The notes: generated by a model from the sequence alone, not told the origin. Positions 1 through 6,884 are shown, counted from the first letter of the stretch. The stretch: 15,501 nucleotides of DNA from Pseudomonadota bacterium (GCA_023422695.1 JAFAGN010000232.1:1-15501); one strand, 5' to 3'. Made by a program: numbers and translations.

Positions 1-2
1 CG

Positions 3-2153
3 TTCCCGCGGCTGTCCGCCTATGCCTTCTGGGCCTATGCCGTCGGCGGACTTTGTTTTTTCGCTTCGATCTTCGTCGGGCTCGCGCCCGACGGCGGCTG
101 GTTCATGTATCCGCCGCTGACGTCCAAGGCCTATTCGCCGGGAATCAACACCGACTTCTGGCTGCTCGGCATCGGCTTCATCGAGATCAGCGCGATCGCG
201 GGGGCGATCGAGATCATCGTCGGCGTGCTGCGGACGCGCGCGCCCGGCATGCGCCTCGACAGGATGCCGATCTTCGCCTGGGCGATGCTCGTCTTCGCAG
301 TGATGATCGTGATCGCCTTTCCGAGCATCATTCTCGGCACCTTGCTGCTCGAGATCGAGCGCGCGTTCGGCTGGCCCTTCTTCGACGCGACGCGCGGCGG
401 AGACCCCTTGCTCTGGCAGCATCTCTTCTGGTTTTTCGGCCACCCCGAGGTCTATATCATCTTCCTGCCCGCCGCCGGGATGATGAGCATGATCGTCGCG
501 ACCGTCGCGGGCGAGAGGCTCGTCGGCTACCGGCTCATCGTCCTTGCGATGATCGCGACGGGTTTCATCAGTTTCGGCGTGTGGGCGCATCATATGTTCA
601 CCACCGGCATGCCACCGATGACGACGGGCTTCTTCTCGGCCGCCTCGATGGCGGTCAGCGTGCCGGCGGGCATCCAGGTCTTCTCGTGGATCGCGACGCT
701 CGCGATCGGCAAGCCGAAGTTCAATGCGCCCGGCCTCTTCGTGATGGGCAGCATCGTCATTTTCGTGACGGGGGGTCTGACGGGTGTAATGGTAGCGATG
801 GTGCCCTTCGACTGGCAGGCGCACGATAGCTATTTCATCGTCGCGCACCTCCATTATGTCCTGATCGGCGGCATGGTCTTTCCGCTGTTCGCCGCCTTCT
901 ATTACTGGATTCCGATGGTGAGCAAGCGGGCGCTGTCGGAGCGGCTCGCGAAATGGGTGTTCGGCCTCATGTTCCTCGGCATGAATGTCGCCTTCCTGCC
1001 GATGCATCTGGCGGGGCTGCAGGGCATGCCGCGCCGCGTCTACACCTATCTGCCGGGGCAGGGTCTCGAACTTCCCAACCTCATATCGACGATCGGCGCT
1101 TTCATGCTCGGGCTCGGTGTGCTCCTCTTCCTCGTCGACCTGGCGCGCAATTTCCGGCTCGCGCCGGGCGAGGGCAATGCCGGAAATGTCTATGGTGGCG
1201 GCACGCTCGAATGGTTGCCGAGCGAGCTCTACTCGACGCGCTCGATCCCGGTCGTCACGAGCCGCGAGCCCTTGTGGGACGATCCTGCGCTCGCGGATGA
1301 GGTCGAGCAGGGCCGCTATTTCCTCCCGCGCTCGGCGACAGGCCGTCGCGAGACGATCGTCACCAGCCCGCTGCTCGCCGAGCCCCAATATCTGCAGATC
1401 ATGCCGGGGCCGTCGCCATGGCCCTTCGCCGCCGCGATCTTTACCGCGGGCTTCTTCCTCGCGCTGACGGTGCAGGCCTATATGTTCGCATCGGTAAGCG
1501 GCGTCCTCGCGGTGATCTCGGCACTGCGATGGCTTTGGGAAACCGACCGGCCGGTCGAAATCGAGGGTGTCGACATTGGCGCCGACATCCGCGTCCCGAC
1601 CTACGTTACCGGGCCGTCGAGCCATGGCTGGTGGGCGATGGTCATCCTGCTGGTCGTGATGGGCATGATCTTTCTCATGGCGCTGTTCAGCCTTGCCTTC
1701 CTGTCCTCGAACCAGCCGGGCTTCTGGCGGCCGCCGCCGCCCCTCGGCGAGGCGATAGCGATCCTGGGGCTCTACGCTGTCGCAATCGGTCTCGCGCTCA
1801 CGGCACGCGCAGGCCTTCGACGCTCGCCCTTCTGGTCGGTATTCGCGCTTCTTTTGTCTGCGGCGGTTTCGAGTGCGGCGCTTGGCTTGGATTACGTGAG
1901 TTGGTCGAGTAGCGAACTTGATCCCACTGCGAGCGGGCAGGGGGCTGTCGTCTATGCGCTGCTGGCCCTTCAGGCATGCGCAGCGGCGATTGCAATCTTG
2001 ATGGCGCTTTACTGCGCGGCGCGTGCTGCGCGCGGCCTTGTCCCGCAGCCTAGGAACAACAGCATCGACCTCGCGATGCTCTTTTTCGTCTACACCGCGG
2101 CACAGGGGGTGACGGGCGCACTCGTATCGCGACTGGTCGGCGCTGGCGGATGA
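3..2153 (+). CDS. ctaD: Cytochrome c oxidase subunit I fused to subunit III (5' end outside window)
   Basis: Terminal heme-copper oxidase core subunit of the inner membrane, reducing O2 with electrons from cytochrome c. The frame is open from the first bases, so the N-terminus and its heme a ligand lie upstream. Visible subunit I signatures are HPEVY (nt 441-455, CuB His, gate Glu and His-Tyr crosslink Tyr), the CuB pair HH (588-593), and H-x-H (846-854, ligands of heme a3 and heme a), followed by the propionate-contacting Arg pair in GMPRR. After about residue 350 of the visible part, a hydrophilic linker leads into five or so further membrane segments resembling subunit III, the arrangement of fused I+III oxidases of about 850 aa. 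The K-channel lysine position is Gln (codon 675-677). The stop overlaps the next start (ATGA). Family is certain; the exact subclass (CoxN-like alternative oxidase) is inferred. Confidence 0.95.
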   Translation, partial: FPRLSAYAFWAYAVGGLCFFASIFVGLAPDGGWFMYPPLTSKAYSPGINTDFWLLGIGFIEISAIAGAIEIIVGVLRTRAPGMRLDRMPIFAWAMLVFAVMIVIAFPSIILGTLLLEIERAFGWPFFDATRGGDPLLWQHLFWFFGHPEVYIIFLPAAGMMSMIVATVAGERLVGYRLIVLAMIATGFISFGVWAHHMFTTGMPPMTTGFFSAASMAVSVPAGIQVFSWIATLAIGKPKFNAPGLFVMGSIVIFVTGGLTGVMVAMVPFDWQAHDSYFIVAHLHYVLIGGMVFPLFAAFYYWIPMVSKRALSERLAKWVFGLMFLGMNVAFLPMHLAGLQGMPRRVYTYLPGQGLELPNLISTIGAFMLGLGVLLFLVDLARNFRLAPGEGNAGNVYGGGTLEWLPSELYSTRSIPVVTSREPLWDDPALADEVEQGRYFLPRSATGRRETIVTSPLLAEPQYLQIMPGPSPWPFAAAIFTAGFFLALTVQAYMFASVSGVLAVISALRWLWETDRPVEIEGVDIGADIRVPTYVTGPSSHGWWAMVILLVVMGMIFLMALFSLAFLSSNQPGFWRPPPPLGEAIAILGLYAVAIGLALTARAGLRRSPFWSVFALLLSAAVSSAALGLDYVSWSSSELDPTASGQGAVVYALLALQACAAAIAILMALYCAARAARGLVPQPRNNSIDLAMLFFVYTAAQGVTGALVSRLVGAGG

Positions 2154-2440
2154 AGAGCTGGTTCATCATGATGGGCGGTCTCGTCCTGTGGGCCGTACAT
2201 TTCTTCCTCCTCTACCTCCTCGCCGAGTTCGGAGGCAGCGGACCCGGCATACGCCTCGCGGCATCGCTCTTGACCTTGGTTATTCTCGGCGGCGTGGCAT
2301 GGATGTTCGTAGCGGTGCGGCATAAAACGTCCGGCGATCCCTTCGCGCGGTGGCGACGGCGTGCCGCCATGCTGGCGCTGGCGTTCGGCGGGCTCGGTAT
2401 CGTCTTTCAATATTTGCCCATCCTGCTCGTTGATCGATAG
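2150..2440 (+). CDS. Small membrane protein coupled to the oxidase gene
   Basis: A 96-aa protein whose ATG overlaps the stop of the oxidase gene by 4 nt, so it is probably translationally coupled and co-transcribed with it. Three hydrophobic segments are visible at about residues 4-26, 34-56 and 72-92, with an aromatic LWAVHFFLLYLLAEF stretch in the first and an Arg-rich cytoplasmic-type loop (RWRRR) before the last. No catalytic motif is seen. Small hydrophobic proteins of this kind follow fused subunit I+III genes in other proteobacterial oxidase clusters, so an assembly or accessory subunit role is plausible. That role is inference from position only. Confidence 0.85.
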   Translation: MKSWFIMMGGLVLWAVHFFLLYLLAEFGGSGPGIRLAASLLTLVILGGVAWMFVAVRHKTSGDPFARWRRRAAMLALAFGGLGIVFQYLPILLVDR

Positions 2441-2500
2441 GGCGGCGGGAACGTGGGCCGCGCCGGATCGGGCCGGTGGCCAGATTCGGGAGTAGGATGG

Positions 2501-2884
2501 ATGCAGCTGATCGAGGCGATTGCGAGGTGCGAGGAAGAGCTGCGGGCCGCGATGCTGGCCGGCGATGTCGAGGCACTGGAGCGGCTGCTTGCGGAGGACA
2601 TGATCTTCGTCGATCAACAGGGGGTCAGGCGATCGCGCGGGGACGACATCGCGGCACACCGTTCGGGCCTGCTCGACCTGAGTTCACTCGACTTTCGCGG
2701 CGACCGCCGCATTTGGTCCCACGGTGACGTGGCGAGCGTCGTCGTAACGGCCGATGTCGCGGGAACCTATGGTGGCGCGGCTTTCGTCGGGACTTTTGCC
2801 TATCTCCGGCTCTGGAGGCAGCAGGGCGACTGTTGGCAGATTATTCTCGCTCAATGCACGGCTTGTGCCTCGTCGGAGCTGTGA
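2501..2884 (+). CDS. SnoaL-like / DUF4440 (NTF2-fold) protein
   Basis: A 127-aa protein beginning MQLIEAIARCEEEL. The start at 2501 is preferred over an upstream in-frame ATG at 2453 because GGGAG at 2488-2492 is correctly spaced and the extra N-terminus is low-complexity Gly/Arg. The order is an N-terminal helix (EELRAAMLAGDVEALERLLAEDMIFVD), an RSRGDDIAAHRSG segment, then beta strands ending in LRLWRQQGDCWQIILAQ. This is the pattern of DUF4440/SnoaL-like NTF2-fold proteins, which bind or turn over small ligands. No substrate can be assigned. It lies 60 bp after the membrane protein on the same strand and may share its transcript. Confidence 0.8.
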   Translation: MQLIEAIARCEEELRAAMLAGDVEALERLLAEDMIFVDQQGVRRSRGDDIAAHRSGLLDLSSLDFRGDRRIWSHGDVASVVVTADVAGTYGGAAFVGTFAYLRLWRQQGDCWQIILAQCTACASSEL

Positions 2885-3167
2885 TCGAAGTCTGCCTCGG
2901 GGAGGTTGAGCGCGGCATCTGTCGAGCGCGCTCTGGCCTCGCAAGCTCGGCCAGGGGTCGCACGGATGTAGGGCCGCGCGTGCACACTTGCCTCGCTTCT
3001 TGCCGGTGCGGGCGCGCGCTTTCACGGCGGGCAAGCCGCGCTGCGCGCGGCTCCGGCCACGGCTCCGCCGCGTCCGACCCGCCGCTCCCGCCCGCACGCC
3101 GCCCCGGCTGCGGCTCCGGCAAGAGTGCGGCTTTCGGCACTTCGGGCCAGCGTTCTCGCTGCCAAGG
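2885..3167. other. GC-rich noncoding stretch with dyads
   Basis: About 280 bp between two convergent genes. Frames crossing it are Arg/Ala/Pro/Gly-rich and resemble no family I know. At 3034-3052 there is a perfect 8-bp hairpin stem with a 3-nt loop (AGCCGCGC / GCGCGGCT). GTGCGGG near 3007 is repeated inverted as CCCGCAC near 3090, and TTGCCGG near 3000 as CCGGCAA near 3115, suggesting a larger imperfect fold. No T-tract follows, so I do not call it a terminator. Confidence 0.4.
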
Positions 3168-3326
3168 TCAATCCGGCCTGGCGCGAAGCTTGCGGCGGAT
3201 CGTTTTCAGCGCATTCTCGAGACCTTGCGAGCGATATCCGCCTTCCGGCGTTTCACGATCGAACAGGGCGCCGTCGTCATCCCGGCCAAGCAAGAATTCA
3301 AGCGCTTCGACAAGGTCCTGATCCAT
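3168..3326 (-). CDS. Hypothetical 52-aa protein
   Basis: The protein starts MDQDLVEALEFLLGRDDDG and ends KTIRRKLRARPD. It is acidic at the N-terminus and basic at the C-terminus, with no signal peptide or membrane segment. The start at 3326 is chosen because GGGAAG lies about 7 nt upstream on the minus strand, whereas the longer version begins inside the preceding gene. It sits 14 nt behind the secreted EEP-family gene on the same strand and is probably in its transcript. I do not recognise a family. The protein-like composition, the Shine-Dalgarno sequence and the tight spacing support it as real, but it is short. Confidence 0.55.
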   Translation of the reverse strand: MDQDLVEALEFLLGRDDDGALFDRETPEGGYRSQGLENALKTIRRKLRARPD

Positions 3327-3340
3327 GGTTGTTCTTCCCG

Positions 3341-4255
3341 TCACCGCGCCAGCGTCACCGATATGGGACAATGATCTGAGTAATGCTTGGTGCCCGACCC
3401 GTAGAGCGTCTCGGCAAAGCTCAGCATGTCCGCGCCGGCGCGCCGGTCAAGGACGATATGATCGATGAAACTGTCGTAGCGCGGATCGCACTTCGGTCCC
3501 GTCGCGGCATCTGCGAGACGGAGATCGGCGTTCAAGGGCGTGCCATCATCGAGCTCGGACCAGACGCGGTCGGCTGCAAGGCCGAGCCTGCGGTTCCAGT
3601 CGCCGAGCAGGGCGAAGCGCACAGGCGCCTCGGCAGCCGCATCGACCCACGCCTCGAGCGCGGGGATCTGCTCGGACAGGATCGGGCACGCCTTGGCGGT
3701 ATCTCCGGCAAAGCAGCCCGACTTCAAGTGGATCGAAAGCAGACGGAGCGGCCTCGCGCGCTCAGGTCGGAGTGTGATGTCGACGCCCGAGCGCAGCTGC
3801 GGATTACCGAGCATGAGACTGGTCACATCGGGGTGGCGGTCGAACGCGATGGTCTTGCGGATCGCGAATCCGACAGCCTGGCGGATCACGCGCTGCGACT
3901 TGTGCTCGCCGCCGCAGGTCCCGCTGGGCGCACCGGCGCGCTCTTCCATGACGACGGTATAGCGGGCGGGGTCGAACACGCGCTCTGCCGCCGCGACACT
4001 CTCCGCTTCCTGAAACGCGATCACGTCGGCGTCGAGCCCATCGGCGATCTGCCGCATGGCGGCATAGTCGGCGTCGGTTCGCGGCTGACATCCGTCGCCG
4101 TTACGCTCGGCAAGGAATTCGAGGTTCCAGCTCGCCAGGGTGAGCGGCCGGTCTTGCAGGACAGAGGGCGAAAAGGGCTGCGAAGCTTGCTCGGCCCCCG
4201 CGTAAGCGCTGAGCGAAAGGAGAGTAGCGGCTATAAAGAGGAGGCGCTGGTTCAT
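3341..4255 (-). CDS. Secreted endonuclease/exonuclease/phosphatase-family protein
   Basis: A 304-aa protein with a signal peptide (MNQRLLFIAATLLSLSAYAGA, cleavage near residue 20), so probably periplasmic or secreted. The EEP-fold motifs appear in order: SWNLEFL (Asn44), FQE (Glu83, metal ligand), SIHLKSGC (His176), GDWNR (Asp219 and Asn221), SFIDHIVL (Asp265) and SDHCPI (Asp294 and His295). Members cleave phosphodiesters or phosphate esters using Mg2+; substrate (DNA, phospholipid or other) cannot be told. Several Cys (C56, C114, C181, C190, C256, C296) may form disulfides, which fits export. I start at 4255 rather than at the longer in-frame start at 4378 because the signal peptide begins there and the extension covers a hairpin-bearing leader. 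A 52-aa gene follows 14 nt downstream. Confidence 0.88.
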   Translation of the reverse strand: MNQRLLFIAATLLSLSAYAGAEQASQPFSPSVLQDRPLTLASWNLEFLAERNGDGCQPRTDADYAAMRQIADGLDADVIAFQEAESVAAAERVFDPARYTVVMEERAGAPSGTCGGEHKSQRVIRQAVGFAIRKTIAFDRHPDVTSLMLGNPQLRSGVDITLRPERARPLRLLSIHLKSGCFAGDTAKACPILSEQIPALEAWVDAAAEAPVRFALLGDWNRRLGLAADRVWSELDDGTPLNADLRLADAATGPKCDPRYDSFIDHIVLDRRAGADMLSFAETLYGSGTKHYSDHCPISVTLAR

Positions 4256-4326
4256 CGGGCGCTTCTGGCCGCGACGCTGGGCGCTTTCAACCTCTTCGTT
4301 GGCAGCAATATTATCTGGGGAGAGAA

Positions 4327-4360
4327 CCTCGTCTCCCGGGAACCAGGGGGAGAGACGAGG
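4327..4360. repeat. 9-bp inverted repeat in the divergent leader
   Basis: CCTCGTCTC at 4327-4335 and its exact reverse complement at 4352-4360, with a 16-nt loop. Neither side carries a T-run. It would lie in the 5' leader of the EEP gene or serve as an operator; its role is unknown. Confidence 0.45.
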
Positions 4361-4541
4361 CAGTACAAGAATGCGCACCTACGAGGAATTGTTCCGAATG
4401 ACGTGTAATATGATATTGATTTCGATCAGTTTACCCGAACCGCCGTGCGGTACTCGACTTTCCAACAAGGAGGTTCGTGATCCATTGCTCGGCGCGACCT
4501 GCTGTCTGGCTTCGGCGATTCATAGGGACTTCGCGATCGCG

Positions 4542-4567
4542 GGAACAAGGCTGGCTCCCTTGCCGTT
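4542..4567 (+). promoter_or_regulatory. Candidate EcfG-type general-stress promoter of the VOC gene
   Basis: GGAAC at 4542-4546 and CGTT at 4564-4567, separated by 17 nt, match the alphaproteobacterial EcfG/SigT consensus GGAAC-N16/17-CGTT. Transcription would start near 4574. That leaves a leader of about 22 nt containing GGAGA (4585-4589) six nt before the ATG at 4596, a compact and correctly ordered arrangement. Spacing and position are seen; sigma factor assignment is inference. Confidence 0.55.
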
Positions 4568-4595
4568 GTTAAAGAGCCTATATCGGAGACCATTC

Positions 4596-5018
4596 ATGCA
4601 GCAGCAGATTGCAGTCGTGACGCTCGGGATCGCGGATCTCGTCCGGTCCCGCCGCTTCTATAGCGAAGGCTTCGGCTGGACGCCGGTGTTCGCGAACGAG
4701 GAGATCGCCTTCTATCAGATGAACGGTCTGATCCTCGGCACATGGCTTGAGGCAAAGCTCGCCGAGGACATGACGCGGACCTCGTTCGGTGGCCCGGGGG
4801 CGTTCGCGCTCGCCCATAATGTCGGGTCGGCGGAAGAGGTCGATGCGGTGATCGCGGCGCTGGAGGCTGCAGGCGGGCGGGTGCTCCGGCCAGGCGATGC
4901 ACCGCCGCATGGCGGCTATCGCGGCTATGTCGCCGATCCCGACGATCACGCCTGGGAAATCGCTTGGAATCCGGCTTGGCCGATCGACGCCGAAGGCCAT
5001 GTGACCTTCGGCGCCTGA
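4596..5018 (+). CDS. VOC / glyoxalase-like protein
   Basis: A 140-aa cytoplasmic protein of the vicinal oxygen chelate superfamily. It has the two-module pattern: TLGIADLVRSRRFYSEGFGW near residues 9-28 and the C-terminal signature YVADPDDHAWEIAWNPAW at 111-128. The final Glu121 is a usual metal ligand, but the first-module His found in many metallo-members is absent (VVTLG), so catalysis cannot be assumed. The start at 4596 is set by GGAGA at 4585 and by family alignment; the frame is open upstream to 4299 but that extension is not family-like. A stress-type promoter precedes it. It converges with the HU gene 9 bp away. Confidence 0.88.
   Translation: MQQQIAVVTLGIADLVRSRRFYSEGFGWTPVFANEEIAFYQMNGLILGTWLEAKLAEDMTRTSFGGPGAFALAHNVGSAEEVDAVIAALEAAGGRVLRPGDAPPHGGYRGYVADPDDHAWEIAWNPAWPIDAEGHVTFGA
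4988..5013. terminator. Possible terminator hairpin between convergent genes
   Basis: CGCCGAAGG (4988-4996) pairs perfectly with CCTTCGGCG (5005-5013) around an 8-nt loop. It lies in the last codons of the VOC gene and just beyond the HU stop, so it could end transcription from both sides. No T-tract follows on either strand, which weakens the call. Confidence 0.35.
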
Positions 5019-5027
5019 CGTCGGGTC

Positions 5028-5303
5028 TTAGCCGTTGAGGCGATCCTTGACCGCCTTCGCCGCGCCGAAGCCGAGCTTTTTCGAGGCTGCGATCTGGATA
5101 GTCTCACCGGTCGAAGGGTTGCGGCCCTCGCGGGCTGCGCTTTCCTTGACCTTGAACTTGCCGAAGCCGTTCACCGATACTTCCTCGCCCTTGGCGGCGG
5201 CGTCGGCGATCGCGGCGAACACGGCGTCGACAGCCTTCTTGCCGTCGGCCTTGCTGGTTCCGAGCGCGCTAGCAACTGCGTCCGAAAGGTCGGCATGGTT
5301 CAT
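5028..5303 (-). CDS. HU-family DNA-binding protein
   Basis: A 91-aa nucleoid protein of the bacterial HU/IHF fold, the usual length. It has an N-terminal helical dimer core (residues 1-45), then the signature GFGKFKVKESAAREGRNP and the DNA-embracing arm GRNPSTGETIQIAASK with the intercalating Pro of GRNP, ending KAVKDRLNG. The start is supported by GGGAG seven nt upstream on the minus strand. A perfect hairpin (5321-5341) lies in its leader and a TATAGA candidate -10 at 5349-5354. It follows the AlkB operon in the same direction after an 80-bp gap and may be partly read from it, though the hairpin suggests an independent unit. Confidence 0.95.
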   Translation of the reverse strand: MNHADLSDAVASALGTSKADGKKAVDAVFAAIADAAAKGEEVSVNGFGKFKVKESAAREGRNPSTGETIQIAASKKLGFGAAKAVKDRLNG

Positions 5304-5320
5304 TCAATATCTCCCTTATG

Positions 5321-5341
5321 CGGTCGGCCCCTCGCCGACCG
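5321..5341 (-). other. Hairpin upstream of HU
   Basis: CGGTCGGC (5321-5328) and GCCGACCG (5334-5341) form a perfect 8-bp stem with a 5-nt loop, 43 nt after the AlkB stop and 18 nt before the HU start, on the strand transcribed for both. It could be a weak terminator of the SOS operon or a leader structure of HU; there is no T-run. Confidence 0.4.
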
Positions 5342-5383
5342 GGCGGTCTCTATAGGAGCGAATATTTGCCTTCGCTATCGCGA

Positions 5384-5974
5384 TCAACTCGCGAGGCTGC
5401 GGAAGGTGATCGACCAGCGCGCCTCCTCGATCGGCGCGATGCTATGTTCCCACGCGTGCCGCGCTTCGCCAGCGAGACGATAGATCGAGCGCGGCGCGAG
5501 CGGCAATGAGAGGCGGTCGAACTTGTCATGGCGGCGGCGCCGGAAGCGCATCGCCGCCTCTGCTCCCAGCGAAATGCCGACGACATGCTCGAAGACGGGC
5601 CGGTCTTTGTGCCAGCCGATGCCGGCCCCGGGGCCATATGAAATCAGCAGCGCCTGCGCGAGGGCGCCCGGCGGAAGTTCTGCAAAACGCTCGGCGCGAG
5701 CGGCGATCGGCGCGAGCCAGTCGGGGATCGGCGCGGCGCGTGCGAAAACCCCCGTCTGGAAATCATAGCTCCATCCGAATGAGCGGGTGAGGCGTTTGCC
5801 CTCCCATTGCTGGAACTTGAAGGCCTCGAGCCCAGCATGTTCGATATGGGCTATGAGCGCCGCTTCCTCGGCTTCCGTGACGAAGGCTTCGGCCGCTTCG
5901 AGACCGGGGAGCAGTGCACGGCCAAACAGATCGGCCTGCGCCGCGGCACTTTTGCTGACAGGGTTGTGTTTCAT
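5384..5974 (-). CDS. alkB: AlkB-family 2-oxoglutarate/Fe(II) dioxygenase
   Basis: A 196-aa cytoplasmic DNA-repair dioxygenase that removes methyl lesions such as 1-meA and 3-meC by oxidative demethylation. Iron ligands are visible as H122-K-D124 (in GIGWHKDRP) and H177 (in WEHSI). The 2-oxoglutarate-binding Arg pair is the RWSITFR motif, R186 and R192. The upstream motif ISYGPGAGIGWHKD is typical. The RFRRRRHDKFDRLSLPLAPRS segment is the lesion-side beta region. The start overlaps the stop of the preceding 59-aa gene as ATGA; a Shine-Dalgarno AAGGA sits too close to the ATG, so translation is probably coupled. It is the last gene of the LexA-box operon, fitting its role as an SOS or adaptive repair enzyme. 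Confidence 0.93.
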   Translation of the reverse strand: MKHNPVSKSAAAQADLFGRALLPGLEAAEAFVTEAEEAALIAHIEHAGLEAFKFQQWEGKRLTRSFGWSYDFQTGVFARAAPIPDWLAPIAARAERFAELPPGALAQALLISYGPGAGIGWHKDRPVFEHVVGISLGAEAAMRFRRRRHDKFDRLSLPLAPRSIYRLAGEARHAWEHSIAPIEEARWSITFRSLAS

Positions 5975-6150
5975 GTCCTTGCGAGTGCGTTCAGTTTCGC
6001 CGCGATCGCTTTCCAGCGCTCGACGCCCGCTTTATCCCCCGCGAGCGCGAGCGCACCGATGCGCGCTGCGACGAAGCGCGGTGCGCCCGCGCCATGCTGC
6101 TTCTCGACGGCGAGGGCGCAGGCCCAGAGATGGCGGTCTTCGGTGAGCAT
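5971..6150 (-). CDS. Small DUF6961-like protein
   Basis: A 59-aa protein starting MLTEDRHLWACALAVEKQHG, continuing through APRFVAARIGALALAGDKAG and ending in a WKAIAAKLNAL helix. It matches my recollection of the short DUF6961 family common in sphingomonads (WACAL.VE..HG ... RI.ALA.AGD..G...W..IA). Function unknown. The start ATG shares one base with the stop of the SRAP gene (TGATG), and its own stop overlaps the alkB start by 4 nt (ATGA). It is therefore locked into the operon and must be co-translated with both repair genes. It is short enough to be missed by length-filtered gene calling. Confidence 0.8.
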   Translation of the reverse strand: MLTEDRHLWACALAVEKQHGAGAPRFVAARIGALALAGDKAGVERWKAIAAKLNALART

Positions 6151-6824
6151 CAGAGCAGGGTCGGCATATCGGGGAGGGGGGGCGACGTCCTGCCGCGGTT
6201 GCTCCAGGGGTCGTTGCTATGCTCGGCAACGAGGCGGTCGCCGGGATATTTGCGCACGAGCCCGAATGCTTCGTCGGCGGGCGCATGTAGCCAGGTCTCA
6301 TGATCTTCGGGACGGAGGATCACCGGCATGCGGTCGTGGATATCGAGCAGTTCCTCGGTCGCGTCCACCATCACGCCGGTATAGGCGTCGCCCCATTCGT
6401 CGGTGGGGCGCCATAGTCCCGCCCAGGCCGCAAGCGGCTGATCGGTGACGCTGATCCAGGTCTTCGTCATTGCGCCTTTTTCGCCGACGGCTTCGGCAAA
6501 TGCGGTGAACGGGATCAGGCAGCGATGCGCTGGCTGGGCAAACCATTGGCTCCACATACCATAAGGATTGAAGAGCTGATCGTCGCGTGCGTTGTTCGTC
6601 GGGCTCGGCTTGTTGGGCAGACCTGTCTTCTTGCTTTTGGAGTGGCGCGGAAAACCCCAGGTCATCGAGCGCAGGACGCGCTTTCCCTGCTCTTCGCGGA
6701 CGACCATGCCCGAATAGCCGGGATACACATCCTCGGCGCTGTTGAACGCCGGTACGGGGAGGTCGACGCCGAAATGCGCGGCAACCTCAGCCGCGCTTTT
6801 GCGCTCGGTGTAGAGATTGCACAT
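6150..6824 (-). CDS. SRAP protein (YedK/HMCES family), catalytically intact
   Basis: A 224-aa SOS response-associated peptidase-type protein, which crosslinks covalently to abasic sites in single-stranded DNA through Cys2 after Met removal. All key active-site residues of YedK are present: Cys2 (MCNLYT), Asn78 in NNAR, Glu111 after the RCLIPFTAFAE motif, and His163 in DIHDRMPVIL. The WGFPR motif and C-terminal VAEHSNDPW are also there. Length is normal. No clear Shine-Dalgarno precedes the ATG at 6824; the gene lies 60 bp after the stop of the divergent paralogue on the same strand and has no LexA box of its own, so it is probably read from the promoter at 8035-8049. Confidence 0.93.
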   Translation of the reverse strand: MCNLYTERKSAAEVAAHFGVDLPVPAFNSAEDVYPGYSGMVVREEQGKRVLRSMTWGFPRHSKSKKTGLPNKPSPTNNARDDQLFNPYGMWSQWFAQPAHRCLIPFTAFAEAVGEKGAMTKTWISVTDQPLAAWAGLWRPTDEWGDAYTGVMVDATEELLDIHDRMPVILRPEDHETWLHAPADEAFGLVRKYPGDRLVAEHSNDPWSNRGRTSPPLPDMPTLL

Positions 6825-6884
6825 GAACGTCAGTCTATCAGCATCGGGCCGGGAAGGAAGGGCATGGGCGGAAACGGCGCTCTG

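Larger units (their letters stand above)
4256..4595. other. Divergent intergenic leader
   Basis: 340 bp between the EEP gene (minus) and the VOC gene (plus). It holds a 9-bp inverted repeat at 4327-4335/4352-4360 (CCTCGTCTC / GAGACGAGG), a small ACCGC-CGT-GCGGT hairpin at 4439-4451, a full-strength Shine-Dalgarno AAGGAGG at 4467-4473 with no well-spaced start behind it, and the EcfG-like promoter listed separately. One plus frame is open throughout, but its translation resembles nothing. Confidence 0.5.

Noticed and set aside
2684..3140. Minus-strand frames opposite and beyond the SnoaL-like gene
   Set aside because: Low-complexity Arg/Ala/Pro/Gly products with no ribosome-binding site or family resemblance.
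4327..4360. Intrinsic terminator in the divergent leader
   Set aside because: It lies upstream of both flanking genes and neither strand has a T-run.
3383..4408. 341-codon plus-strand frame opposite the EEP gene
   Set aside because: Antisense shadow: the minus strand carries a signal peptide and all EEP motifs, while this frame has no family-like segment.
4389..4417. Sigma-70 promoter TTGTTC-17-GATATT for the VOC gene
   Set aside because: Only 3 and 4 of 6 consensus positions match, it is about 180 nt from the start codon, and the EcfG-like motif is far better placed.
4299..4595. N-terminal extension of the VOC protein
   Set aside because: The frame is open but not family-like, crosses two dyads and a promoter motif, and the 4596 start has a proper Shine-Dalgarno.
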